Source of the DNA: PALSA-505 sp035308365
GTDB taxonomy: Bacteria > Actinomycetota > Actinomycetes > Streptosporangiales > Streptosporangiaceae
Assembly (NCBI GenBank): GCA_035308365.1
Contig: DATGGU010000105.1
Location: forward strand, 1-64,000
Direction: 5' to 3'
Length of the DNA stretch: 64,000 nucleotides
The notes under the pieces were generated by a model. It did not search any database. It saw only the letters and a list, made by a program, of their open reading frames with translations, and was not told the origin of the DNA. Positions 52,741-60,190 of this stretch are shown here, piece after piece; the first letter of the stretch is position 1, and the number at the start of each line of letters is the position of its first letter. The translations under genes and the position numbers were made by a program.

Positions 52741-53606
52741 CCAATCTCTTTGAGAATCCGGCTCAGGATGTCAGGCGTGCGTTCGGGTGGGTCACTTTCC
52801 ACGCTCAGCCGCTCCATGACTTCTGTGTACCGCTCGACGTCTTCGCGCTTGTCCAGGTAAACAGCGCTGGTGAGCTGCTCGATGTAGACCACGTCGGGCA
52901 GGTCGAACTCGGGGAACCGCATCAGGGTGAACGGTCCCGACTCGGCCGCGTGGCCGCCAGCCCGGAACGGCATCACCTGCAGGGTGATGTGCGGCTCCTT
53001 GGCCACTACGATCAGACGTTCAAGCTGGCCACGCATTACTTCGACGCCGCCGATCGGGCGGCGCAGCACCGCTTCGTCCACGATCGCCCACAGGTGGGGC
53101 GGGTTGGGCCGCGACAGCAGCTTCTGCCGTTCCATCCGGAGGCTGACCCGGTGCCCGATCTCTTCTCTGGTGGCGCCACGCTGGCCGAGCTCGACGACCG
53201 CCCGGCAGTAGTCGGTGGTCTGCAGCAGCCCGGGCACGAACTGAAGCTCGTAGACGCGGATGAGCGATGCCGCCTCCTCCAGGCCCACATAGACGTGGAA
53301 CCAGTCGGGCAGCACGTCGCTGTACTTGTGCCACCAGCCCGGCGAGTTGGCCTGCCGGGCCAGGTCCACCAGTGCGGCCCGTTCGCCGGGGTCGTCCACG
53401 CCGTAGAGGGTGAGCAGGTCGGTGATGTCGCGCTCCTTGAAGCTGACCCGGCCGAGCTCCATCCGGCTGATCTTGGATCCGGACGCACGGATCGTGTAGC
53501 CGGCATCCTCGCGGGAGATACCCCTGCTCTCCCTGAGGTTGCGCAACTGGGAGCCCAGGAGGATGCGCAGGACCGTCGGGCCGCTGCCCGGCTGGACTGT
53601 GACCAC
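52737..53606 (-). CDS. WhiJ-like XRE regulator with DUF5753 (locus 3)
   Basis: A 289-aa regulator from GTG 53606, which follows GGGGGG; this matches the 289 aa of the island 1 paralogue. HTH: RNLRESRGISREDAGYTIRA and GSKISRMELGRVSF near residues 22–60. The DUF5753 domain has GWWHKYSDVLPDWFHVYVGL, PGLLQTTDYCRAVV and LWAIVDEAVLRRPIGG. The upstream frame to 53753 reads through the TGCA operators and is not used. Divergent to the HATPase at 53830. Confidence 0.92.
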   Translation of the reverse strand: MVTVQPGSGPTVLRILLGSQLRNLRESRGISREDAGYTIRASGSKISRMELGRVSFKERDITDLLTLYGVDDPGERAALVDLARQANSPGWWHKYSDVLPDWFHVYVGLEEAASLIRVYELQFVPGLLQTTDYCRAVVELGQRGATREEIGHRVSLRMERQKLLSRPNPPHLWAIVDEAVLRRPIGGVEVMRGQLERLIVVAKEPHITLQVMPFRAGGHAAESGPFTLMRFPEFDLPDVVYIEQLTSAVYLDKREDVERYTEVMERLSVESDPPERTPDILSRILKEIG

Positions 53607-53720
53607 GTCAACCCCCCTGCTCGTCGGTACACCGTGGGCACGCGTGTAGCGCTGCCCATGCCCCGGTTGCCTCAAAGCGGTTGCACACGCCACGCGGCTG
53701 GTGGTGTATGCACATTTCTT

Positions 53721-53750
53721 TTGCACGTGCATCTTGCCTTGCACATGCAA
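53721..53750. promoter_or_regulatory. TGCA-type operator cluster, locus 3 divergent promoter
   Basis: TTGCACGTGCA (53721–53731, containing the perfect 10-bp palindrome TGCACGTGCA) and TTGCACATGCAA (53739–53750, perfect TTGCA/TGCAA inverted repeat) are spaced 18 bp apart start to start. A further ATGCAC is at 53708 and GTGCAC near 53795. They lie between the XRE and HATPase starts, like the sites at 13943–13978. Confidence 0.62.
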
Positions 53751-53829
53751 CACACTTCCGCAATGATATCCCTTGTGCCCTAGAGTGCACGAGCAACGGC
53801 AGAGCGATACTTCTCAGCTGGGGAACCCG

Positions 53830-54357
53830 ATGACCGCACACCGGGCATCCACTGGAACCGGGACCGAAGCACGGAGGGCACGTCGCGATTGCCTGCTGAC
53901 AGGCGCGGTCGCCTCGCAGACCAGGGTGTACCAGCAGCCGCTGTGGCCCCCACGCGAGTACCCCGCCGCAGGTCAGCCCGCTGCCAGCCGCGACCTGGCC
54001 GCGCGGCCGGAGGCTGTCGGGACCGCCAGGGACTTCACCCGTTACACGCTGGATGGCTGGGGCCTGCAGGAACTGACCGACGACGCGGTTCTGGTGGTCT
54101 CCGAACTGGTCACCAATGCGCTGCAGCACGCCGCACCGGGCGGGACGGTGATCAAGCTCAGGTTGCTGGCTCAGCCGCCGTACCTGATGTGCATGGTCAC
54201 CGACCCCGGCCGCGACATCCCGCTGCGCCGGCAGGCCGGCCCGGCCGATGACAGCGGGCGAGGCCTGCAAGTCATCGAGTCCTGCTGCAGCCGGTGGGGC
54301 TGGCATCTCCTCGACGAGGGGGGCAAGGTCGTCTGGGCTCTGTTGCCGCACGGGTGA
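53830..54357 (+). CDS. HATPase_c_2 (RsbW-like) ATP-binding protein, locus 3
   Basis: A 175-aa single-domain ATPase. VLVVSELVTNALQHAAPGG near residues 89–107 is the N box; MVTDPGRDIPL and DSGRGLQVIESCCSRWGWHL near residues 139–158 form the G boxes. ATG 53830 is used; the frame is open to 53773. It is divergent from the XRE–DUF397 operon, the same arrangement as in island 1. In Streptomyces such proteins are predicted anti-sigma factors of whiJ-type clusters. Confidence 0.85.
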   Translation: MTAHRASTGTGTEARRARRDCLLTGAVASQTRVYQQPLWPPREYPAAGQPAASRDLAARPEAVGTARDFTRYTLDGWGLQELTDDAVLVVSELVTNALQHAAPGGTVIKLRLLAQPPYLMCMVTDPGRDIPLRRQAGPADDSGRGLQVIESCCSRWGWHLLDEGGKVVWALLPHG

Positions 54358-54375
54358 GCAACGTAGCACGCATCG

Positions 54376-55248
54376 TCACCTGACAGGGCCGGACCCCACA
54401 AGGTTACATGACGGCTTGATACCTAGAACGGCGGTGGCATTCAATTCGTCACAGGTGGCCAGCCGCGGGGTGAGCCCGGCCCGGGTAAGCGCCTTGGCGA
54501 GCCGTGGCCACTGCCGCTGCGTGGCCTCCACCAGCAGGCAACCACCCGGAGCCAGCCATTGCGGCGCCTCCGCGATCACCCGCCGCAGGATGCTGAGCCC
54601 ATCGTTGCCGCCGTCGAGTGCGAGCAGCGGCTCGTGCACCCGGGCCTCGGCGGGCAGCAGCGCGACCTCCCCGGTTGGCACATAGGGAGCGTTGGCGACC
54701 AGGATGTCCACGCGGCCGCGCAGGCTGGCCGGAAGCGGCTGGTAGAGGTCGCCCTCGTAAACGGTGGCACCGGCGGCGACATTGCGGCGCGCGCACCGCA
54801 CGGCAGCCGGGTCCAGCTCGACGGCGTGCAGTTCGACCCGGCCGAAGGCCGCGGCCAGCGCGGCACCCACCGCCCCCGAGCCACAGCACAGGTCGACCAC
54901 GACCAGCGGCCTTTCTGGGGTAAAGGTCTGATCATCGCTGGCATGAGCAACGGGCTGGACGGCCTGGCTGGCCCGGGTGACCGCCTGGTACACGAGGAAT
55001 TCGGTACGGCGCCGGGGGACGAAAACCCCCGGGTCCACCGCGATCCGCAGGCCGCAGAACTCGGCCCAGCCCAGAACCTGTTCCAGTGGCAGCCCGGCGG
55101 CGCGCCGGTCCACCATGGCGGCGAGGTCGGCGGGGGTGCGTGCCGCGGAGATGAGCAGCCGTGCCTCGTCCTCGGCGAAGACACAGCCGCAGGCGCGGAG
55201 CCGGGTGGCGATGAGGGAGAGGGAAGGAAACGCCGCAGTAGCTGACAT
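54376..55248 (-). CDS. PrmC-related putative protein-glutamine N5-methyltransferase
   Basis: A 290-aa methyltransferase similar to HemK/PrmC. PLEQVLGWAEFCGLRIAVDP near residues 54–73 and GVFVPRRRTEFLV are PrmC-like. The SAM site is VVVDLCCGSGAVGAALAAAF near residues 116–135. The catalytic NPPY motif is replaced by NAPYVPTGE near residue 185. This fits the actinobacterial PrmC-related family whose substrate is unknown, rather than PrmC itself. Its stop is 19 bp from the convergent HATPase stop. Confidence 0.85.
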   Translation of the reverse strand: MSATAAFPSLSLIATRLRACGCVFAEDEARLLISAARTPADLAAMVDRRAAGLPLEQVLGWAEFCGLRIAVDPGVFVPRRRTEFLVYQAVTRASQAVQPVAHASDDQTFTPERPLVVVDLCCGSGAVGAALAAAFGRVELHAVELDPAAVRCARRNVAAGATVYEGDLYQPLPASLRGRVDILVANAPYVPTGEVALLPAEARVHEPLLALDGGNDGLSILRRVIAEAPQWLAPGGCLLVEATQRQWPRLAKALTRAGLTPRLATCDELNATAVLGIKPSCNLVGSGPVR

Positions 55249-55481
55249 AGGAGCCTTTCGGGATACCCGGTGGGGCTCCCTGCCCGGCTATGCGCGCGCA
55301 GCGGCGCGGCCGCGCGGTGGGAGCACCCGGCCTGTTATCGCGGTAACGGGTCTCACCTCCTTGGGTCGCGCCTTGAGCGTCATGCACAACCGCATCGCGA
55401 GTGCGGGCCCGGAAGGCCCGCGTGAGCGATCGGGCAAGGTCAGCGTACAGCAAGCAGGCAGGTCGTTTTCTCCCGCCGGCT

Positions 55482-56294
55482 TCATCGCAGCAGGGAATAG
55501 CAGGCGACAGCGGCAGCGGCGACCACATTGAGCGAGTCGACGCCCGCGGCCATCGCCCCGCCGTGCATCGGGATGCAGACAGCCTCGTCGGCCTCGTGCA
55601 GCCACCGGGACGACAGCCCGTCGCCCTCGGTGCCCAGCATCAAAGCCACCCGGTCCCCCATCGCGACCTTGCCGATCGGCGTGGCCGACTGGTCGGGGGT
55701 CAGGGCCAGGAGCCGGAAGCCTGCAGCCCGTATCCCGGCCAGTCCGCCGTACCAGTCCGTCATGCGCGCATACGGGATGGCGAACACGGCACCCATGGAG
55801 ACCTTGACGGCGCGGCGGTAGAGCGGGTCAGCGCACCGGGGAGACAAGATCACGGCATCCACGCCAAGGGCGGCCGCGCAGCGGAACAGCCCGCCGACGT
55901 TTCCATGATCAACAATGTCTTCGAGCACCAGGATCCGGTGGGCGGCGGCTAGCAGCCCGCCGGGGTCCCGGCCGGGCAGTCTGGTCATCGAGGCGAGCAC
56001 ACCGCGGTGCACCGGGAATCCGGTGAGCTGCTCGGCGACCTGGCCGGGGACGATGTATGCATCGCCCTCGGTGGCGTCCAGCAGACCGGTGAGGCCAGAC
56101 AGCCTCCGTTCAGTAATCAAAATGGATCTCAACGGGAAACCGGCGGACAATGCGCGGCGGATGACCTTCTCCCCCTCAGCGACGAACAGCCCGTTGGCAG
56201 CTTCCAGGCTCTTGCGCAGGTTCATGTCGGTCAGCCGCACATACTCGGCCAGCCGAGGGTCATCGCGGTCGTGCACCCGGATGATCCTCGCCAC
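55482..56294 (-). CDS. TrmH/SpoU-family RNA 2'-O-methyltransferase
   Basis: A 270-aa rRNA or tRNA methyltransferase with a SPOUT knot. The N-terminal substrate-binding part has NLRKSLEAANGLFVAEGEKV near residues 26–45. Catalytic motifs are VDHGNVGGLFRCAAALGVDA (motif 1, near 127–146), MLGTEGDGLSSRWL (motif 2, near 218–231), and CIPMHGGAMAAGVDSLNVVA (motif 3, near 240–259), which carries a few extra residues. The exact target nucleotide is not predictable. The 233-bp gap to the PrmC-like gene holds no supported gene. Confidence 0.9.
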   Translation of the reverse strand: MARIIRVHDRDDPRLAEYVRLTDMNLRKSLEAANGLFVAEGEKVIRRALSAGFPLRSILITERRLSGLTGLLDATEGDAYIVPGQVAEQLTGFPVHRGVLASMTRLPGRDPGGLLAAAHRILVLEDIVDHGNVGGLFRCAAALGVDAVILSPRCADPLYRRAVKVSMGAVFAIPYARMTDWYGGLAGIRAAGFRLLALTPDQSATPIGKVAMGDRVALMLGTEGDGLSSRWLHEADEAVCIPMHGGAMAAGVDSLNVVAAAAVACYSLLR

Positions 56295-56450
56295 CTGCCC
56301 AGTGTCCTCCTTCTCAGTTACGTCGCAATTACGGCATTGCGTGGCCGCGTGCTGGCCTGTGACCAGGGCCGTTGCCGACGGCTGCGGACGGGCGAGAATT
56401 TTTCAAGATTCATGTGAACCCCCCGTCGCGGATACGCGTCCTCAACATGT

Positions 56451-56689
56451 GAGGCCCGGCGAGAGCGGGGCGCCGGGCCTCATCAGAAGACTTGAGGCCC
56501 GGCGAGAGCGGGGCGCCGGGCCTCAGGAACGAGGCGGCCGATGCTGCTTGGTGGGCTTCGCTCCACCTGCGCCATTGCCCGCAGTGTTTGCCCGGGGGGA
56601 CGACCCCCCGGACCCCCCGGTGCCGGGCTTCGCCCGGCGGTGGGCGGGAGATAGACGTGAGGTCCGGCGAGAGCGGGGCGCCGGGCCTC
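56451..56689. repeat. Three copies of a 31-bp hairpin element
   Basis: Copies at 56451–56481, 56494–56524 and 56659–56689 each form a stem GAGGCCCGGCG / CGCCGGGCCTC of 11 bp around AGAGCGGGG (one C-to-T change in the third). All are in the same orientation. Between copies 2 and 3, a different hairpin CCGGGGGG-ACGA-CCCCCCGG lies at 56592–56611. The gap 56295–56705 otherwise has no gene. Confidence 0.92.
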
Positions 56690-56699
56690 ACTATTTTTT
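56659..56699 (+). terminator. Hairpin followed by T-run
   Basis: The third 31-bp hairpin (11-bp GC stem) is followed by ACTATTTTTT, giving six T at 56694–56699, a textbook intrinsic terminator for plus-strand transcripts. No plus-strand gene is directly upstream, so it may end antisense or readthrough RNA coming from the left, or work in both directions beside the phosphotransferase stop at 56706. Confidence 0.6.
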
Positions 56700-56705
56700 G
56701 GGCAG

Positions 56706-57770
56706 TCACAGCGGGCTTGAGTCGAGCAGGCGGTGGGCGCGCTGGATCAGGATGGGGACGGCCCTGCCCTCCCGGTCGAAGCCCTCGCCCACGGTCTTGT
56801 TCTGCAGGAACCTGGCATTGATGCCTTCCAGGACGACCGCCAGCTTGAAGCAGCCGAACGCCATGTAGTAGCCGATCCCGGAGATGTCACGCCCGCTGCG
56901 GGCGGTGTAGGCGGCCGCGAACTCCTCACGGGTCAGGAAGCCGGGCTCGGAGGTGACGTTCGCGCCCACCTCCAGTTCGGTCCACTCCTTGTCGGCCGGG
57001 TCGGCCCAGTAGACGAGCGTGAGGCCGAGATCGGCGAGCGGATCGCCGAGTGTGGCCATCTCCCAGTCGACCACCGCCGCGATCCGGGGGTCTGCCCCGA
57101 CGGCGATGAGCACGTTGTCCACCCGGAAGTCGCCGTGCACCAGCGTGCCCTCGCCATGCTCGGGCAGGCCCGCCGCCAGCCTGGCCACCAGCTCGGCGTA
57201 GCCCGGCACGTCACGGGACACGGAGAGATCCCACTGCCGCTGCCAGCGGGCGAACTGGCGCTGCATGTACCCGGCGGGGCGGCCGAAGCCGGCCAGGCCG
57301 ACGGCGGTCACGTCGAGCTGGTGGATCGCGGCGAGCATCTCGGCCAGCCGCTGCGAGATGCCGCGGGCCTGGTCGGTGGTCACCAGCGCCGCCTGGTCCT
57401 TGGTCCGCAGCACCAGGCCGTCCACGTGTTCCATCACATAGAACGGCGCGCCGATGACCTCGAGGTCAGAGCAGAAGGCGACCGGCCTGGCGACCGGGAC
57501 ATCCGTGCCGTGCAGCGCGGAGATCAGCCGGTACTCCCGGCTCATGTCGTGTGCGGTGGGCAGGACGTGGCCGAGCGGTGGCCGGCGCAGCACGAACCGG
57601 GCAGGACCGTCACCGGTGGGGAAGGCGAGCCGGTAGGTCAGGTTGGACCGGCCACCGAGGATCAGCTCGATTGACGGCAGGCGTTCGGCCTCAGGGATAC
57701 CGTTCGCGCTCAGCCACCGGGCCAGCCGGGGGATGCTCTCGATTCCTGGAACCGCGCCGTCGTCACTCAT
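56706..57770 (-). CDS. Phosphotransferase-family protein (APH/ACAD10-like kinase fold)
   Basis: A 354-aa protein with an aminoglycoside-phosphotransferase-like kinase fold. GGRSNLTYRLAF near residues 39–50 and FVLRRPPLGHVLPTAHDMSR near 59–78 are typical of the ACAD10/11-type family. The catalytic loop is TLVHGDFRVDNVLIAVGADP near residues 208–227 and VVDWEMATLGDPLADLGLTL near 232–251 is the DFG-like part. Members act on small molecules such as hydroxyacyl-CoA or sugars, rarely antibiotics. Three hairpins follow its stop. Confidence 0.9.
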   Translation of the reverse strand: MSDDGAVPGIESIPRLARWLSANGIPEAERLPSIELILGGRSNLTYRLAFPTGDGPARFVLRRPPLGHVLPTAHDMSREYRLISALHGTDVPVARPVAFCSDLEVIGAPFYVMEHVDGLVLRTKDQAALVTTDQARGISQRLAEMLAAIHQLDVTAVGLAGFGRPAGYMQRQFARWQRQWDLSVSRDVPGYAELVARLAAGLPEHGEGTLVHGDFRVDNVLIAVGADPRIAAVVDWEMATLGDPLADLGLTLVYWADPADKEWTELEVGANVTSEPGFLTREEFAAAYTARSGRDISGIGYYMAFGCFKLAVVLEGINARFLQNKTVGEGFDREGRAVPILIQRAHRLLDSSPL

Positions 57771-57937
57771 CGTGCTCCCTCCATGTGCTGGCCGCAGGCT
57801 TGCGCCGCCCTAGCTCAACAGGAATACCAGCCTCTGAGCAAGAACAGCAGCCGCACCTATTTACTAATGCGCTGGTCTGACGTAGTCAGGTGAAGAGGGG
57901 AAGTGGCCGAAGGTCTAGACCGCTGCGAGGGAGTGCC

Positions 57938-58681
57938 GTGTGTGACGCGTGGATGCCAACTGCCGGATACGCTCGGGCATCGGCTGATGGCGGGCAGATG
58001 AAGGGTGGCGCGCCCCGGGTGGTCTGGATGACCCTGGGCCTGGACCCCCACGTGATTTCCGCGTATTCGGCGGCGCAGCGGTTCATCAAGCTCGGCAGAC
58101 CCCCGCATCTGGTGTGGAACCCCGTCACCGGGGAGACCGTGCAGATCCTTCCCATCGTCCGGGCTGGCTGTGCGCTCATCCCCGCCAGTGAGCTCGATCG
58201 AGAGCGGCCGGTCGCCGATGAGGGTTCGGCACTGATCGTGGAGCCGAGCGAAGACATACCCGATGTTCACACCCAGGGCAGGCTGTGCGTCCAGGTGGGC
58301 GTGGTCGCCTTCGGATGGGAGCCGTTCACATCCGGGCCGGTCACCGGGGCGGGCCCGATCCTGGACTGGCTTGACTCGTGGTCGATAGCCCGGCGCTGGC
58401 CCGCCGGGCGCCCCGCCGCGTTCGCCAAGGCACACACCGTTCCGCGCAGCCGCAAGCTGTGGGCGTGCGGCGGTCATTTCGGCGCCTCCCAGGTGCCGGG
58501 CTGCGCCGCCGCCGGGCCCGGAGCCATCGACGTGGAGCTGCTGACCGGTGTGCCGGTGAAGCGCACGGCCAACGTACCGCTGGGCCGCGGGGCGCATTTG
58601 GGACAGCATCCGGTGCCGGTGAGCAGGATGGGCAACATGCTGGCCGACGAGGATGCCGCCGCGCTGGCCAAGGCGGGCTGA
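57938..58681 (+). CDS. Conserved actinobacterial hypothetical protein
   Basis: GTG 57938 follows GAGGGAG at good spacing and gives a 247-aa protein starting MCDAWMPTAGYARASADGGQ. Recognisable blocks are VVWMTLGLDPHVISAYSAAQ, RPPHLVWNPVTGETVQILPI and GRLCVQVGVVAFGWEPF, then ILDWLDSWSIARRWPAG and GGHFGASQVPGCAAAGPGAI. The pattern resembles a widespread actinobacterial family of unknown function; the Gly-His-Phe-Gly-x-Ser-Gln-Val-Pro block recalls cell-wall hydrolase-type proteins, but this is only a guess. It converges with the MocR-type gene 5 bp away. Confidence 0.75.
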   Translation: MCDAWMPTAGYARASADGGQMKGGAPRVVWMTLGLDPHVISAYSAAQRFIKLGRPPHLVWNPVTGETVQILPIVRAGCALIPASELDRERPVADEGSALIVEPSEDIPDVHTQGRLCVQVGVVAFGWEPFTSGPVTGAGPILDWLDSWSIARRWPAGRPAAFAKAHTVPRSRKLWACGGHFGASQVPGCAAAGPGAIDVELLTGVPVKRTANVPLGRGAHLGQHPVPVSRMGNMLADEDAAALAKAG

Positions 58682-58686
58682 GCCGG

Positions 58687-60123
58687 TCAGTTCGGCTGGG
58701 CCTGGTCCAGCAGGATGTCGCGGAGCGTGCTGGCGGCGGCGGTGACCTGCGCGACCGTGAGCCCGCCGTAGCCGAGCACCAGGCCCTGCACGTCCTGCGG
58801 CCCGGCGAAGTAGCGGCGCAGCGTGTGCACCGCCACGCCTCGTTCCAGGATGGCCGCCGCCACGTCGTCCTCGCGGCCCTGCCGCAGTTCGAGCACGACG
58901 TGCAAGCCTGCCGTGTCGCCGCGCAGCCTGGCGGGCAGCGTGGGATCGCCCAGGATGGTCACGATCGCGTTCCGGCGCCGGGCGTACTCGCGGCGCATCC
59001 GCCTGATGTGCCGGTCGAGGTCGCCGGATTCGATCAGTTCGGTCATGGCATACTGGGCCGCCTCGTCGGTCCGGTCACCCAGGGTCTCCCGCAGGCCGGC
59101 CAGCTCGGTCACCAGGTCCGGCCGGGCGACCAGCCAGCCCACGCCGAAGGTGGGGGTCAGCGTCTTCGCCGTCGTGCCCAGGTAGGCCACCACGTCCGGG
59201 TCCAGGCCGTAGAGCGCGGGCAGCGGGGCCACGTCGTAACGGAACTCGCTGTCGTAGTCGTCCTCGACGATCAGTGCCCCGGTGGCCCGGGCCCAGGCGG
59301 TCAGCGCCTGGCGGCGGGGCACGGGAAGCCGGCCACCGAGCGGGTACTGGTGGGCCGGGGTCGTGTAGACCAGGCGCAGATTACCGGGGAGGGCGCCGGT
59401 CACCAGGCCGTGCGAGTCCACCGGGGACGGAACTACGGTCGCGCCGCGCGCGGACAGGATGGAGCGGCCGACCGGGTACCCGGGTTCCTCGACGCCGGCC
59501 CGGTCGCCGGGACGGAGTACCGCGGCGGCCAGCAGGGACAGGCCGTTGGCGACTCCCCGGGTGATAAGAACGTGGCCGGGGGTGCAGGCGAGGCCGCGGC
59601 TGCGGCGGAGGTAGCCACAGAGCGCGGCGCGCAGGGCTGGCAGGCCACGGGGATCCGGCCAGCGGGCGGCGGAGGTGAGGCCGGCCCGCCGCCAGGCTCG
59701 GCGCCATGCGGCCTGGTCGATCCCGGCCACCCAGGGGATGCCGGGCAGCATGGGGATCAATGCCTGGCCGGGCGGGGCTGGTGCGGGCTGGATGACAGCG
59801 GCGCTGGGCAGTGGTTCGGCTGACCGTGCTTCGATGGGGGGTGGCGGGGCCTGACCGCTGGCCGCGCCCTGGGCCACGTAGGTGCCTGAGCCGTGCCGTC
59901 CCTCCAGCCAGCCCTCGGCGAACAGCTGCAGGTAGGCATTGGTCACGACGGTCCTGCTGACGCCGAGCGAGGCGGCCAGCGCCCGGGATGACGGCAGCCG
60001 CTCCCCCGCCCGCAGCCGGTTTCCGGAGACGGCGGCGCGAAGCTGCCCGGTGATCTGGACGGCGAGTGGAACCCGGCCGCTGCGGTCGAGAGTCAGCGGC
60101 GGCTCGACAGTCACCTTGGACAA
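58687..60123 (-). CDS. MocR-type GntR/aminotransferase regulator (PdxR-like)
   Basis: A 478-aa fusion: GntR wHTH (VPLAVQITGQLRAAVSGNRL, PSSRALAASLGVSRTVVTNA, near residues 17–60) linked to a PLP-dependent aminotransferase-like domain with YPVGRSILSARGATVVPSPV, IVEDDYDSEFRYD and GTTAKTLTPTFGVGWL (PLP lysine, near residue 320). The linker is Pro/Ala-rich. The start is probably TTG 60123 after AAGGGTG; GTG 60114 is possible. It is divergent from a PNPOx-like gene, the standard PdxR layout, so it may sense PLP. Confidence 0.9.
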   Translation of the reverse strand: MSKVTVEPPLTLDRSGRVPLAVQITGQLRAAVSGNRLRAGERLPSSRALAASLGVSRTVVTNAYLQLFAEGWLEGRHGSGTYVAQGAASGQAPPPPIEARSAEPLPSAAVIQPAPAPPGQALIPMLPGIPWVAGIDQAAWRRAWRRAGLTSAARWPDPRGLPALRAALCGYLRRSRGLACTPGHVLITRGVANGLSLLAAAVLRPGDRAGVEEPGYPVGRSILSARGATVVPSPVDSHGLVTGALPGNLRLVYTTPAHQYPLGGRLPVPRRQALTAWARATGALIVEDDYDSEFRYDVAPLPALYGLDPDVVAYLGTTAKTLTPTFGVGWLVARPDLVTELAGLRETLGDRTDEAAQYAMTELIESGDLDRHIRRMRREYARRRNAIVTILGDPTLPARLRGDTAGLHVVLELRQGREDDVAAAILERGVAVHTLRRYFAGPQDVQGLVLGYGGLTVAQVTAAASTLRDILLDQAQPN

Positions 60124-60171
60124 GTGGTCACCCTTTTTCCCGCCGAAGTGGCTCTTGCTGAGAGTCCACTT
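60122..60171. promoter_or_regulatory. AAGTGG half-sites in the MocR/PNPOx divergent promoter
   Basis: AAGTGG occurs at 60122–60127 and 60146–60151 (24 bp apart), and its inverse CCACTT at 60166–60171. MocR regulators bind direct or inverted repeats between their own gene and the target, and this 67-bp region is the only space for both promoters. Note the first site overlaps the chosen MocR start codon. Confidence 0.45.
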
Positions 60172-60190
60172 GCACCATACCGTCGTGATC

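Noticed and set aside
55249..55481. Small open frame with AAGGAGGTGA in the PrmC–TrmH gap
   Set aside because: The only start at useful distance overlaps the ribosome-binding site itself, and the 22-codon Arg/Ala-rich product has no family support.
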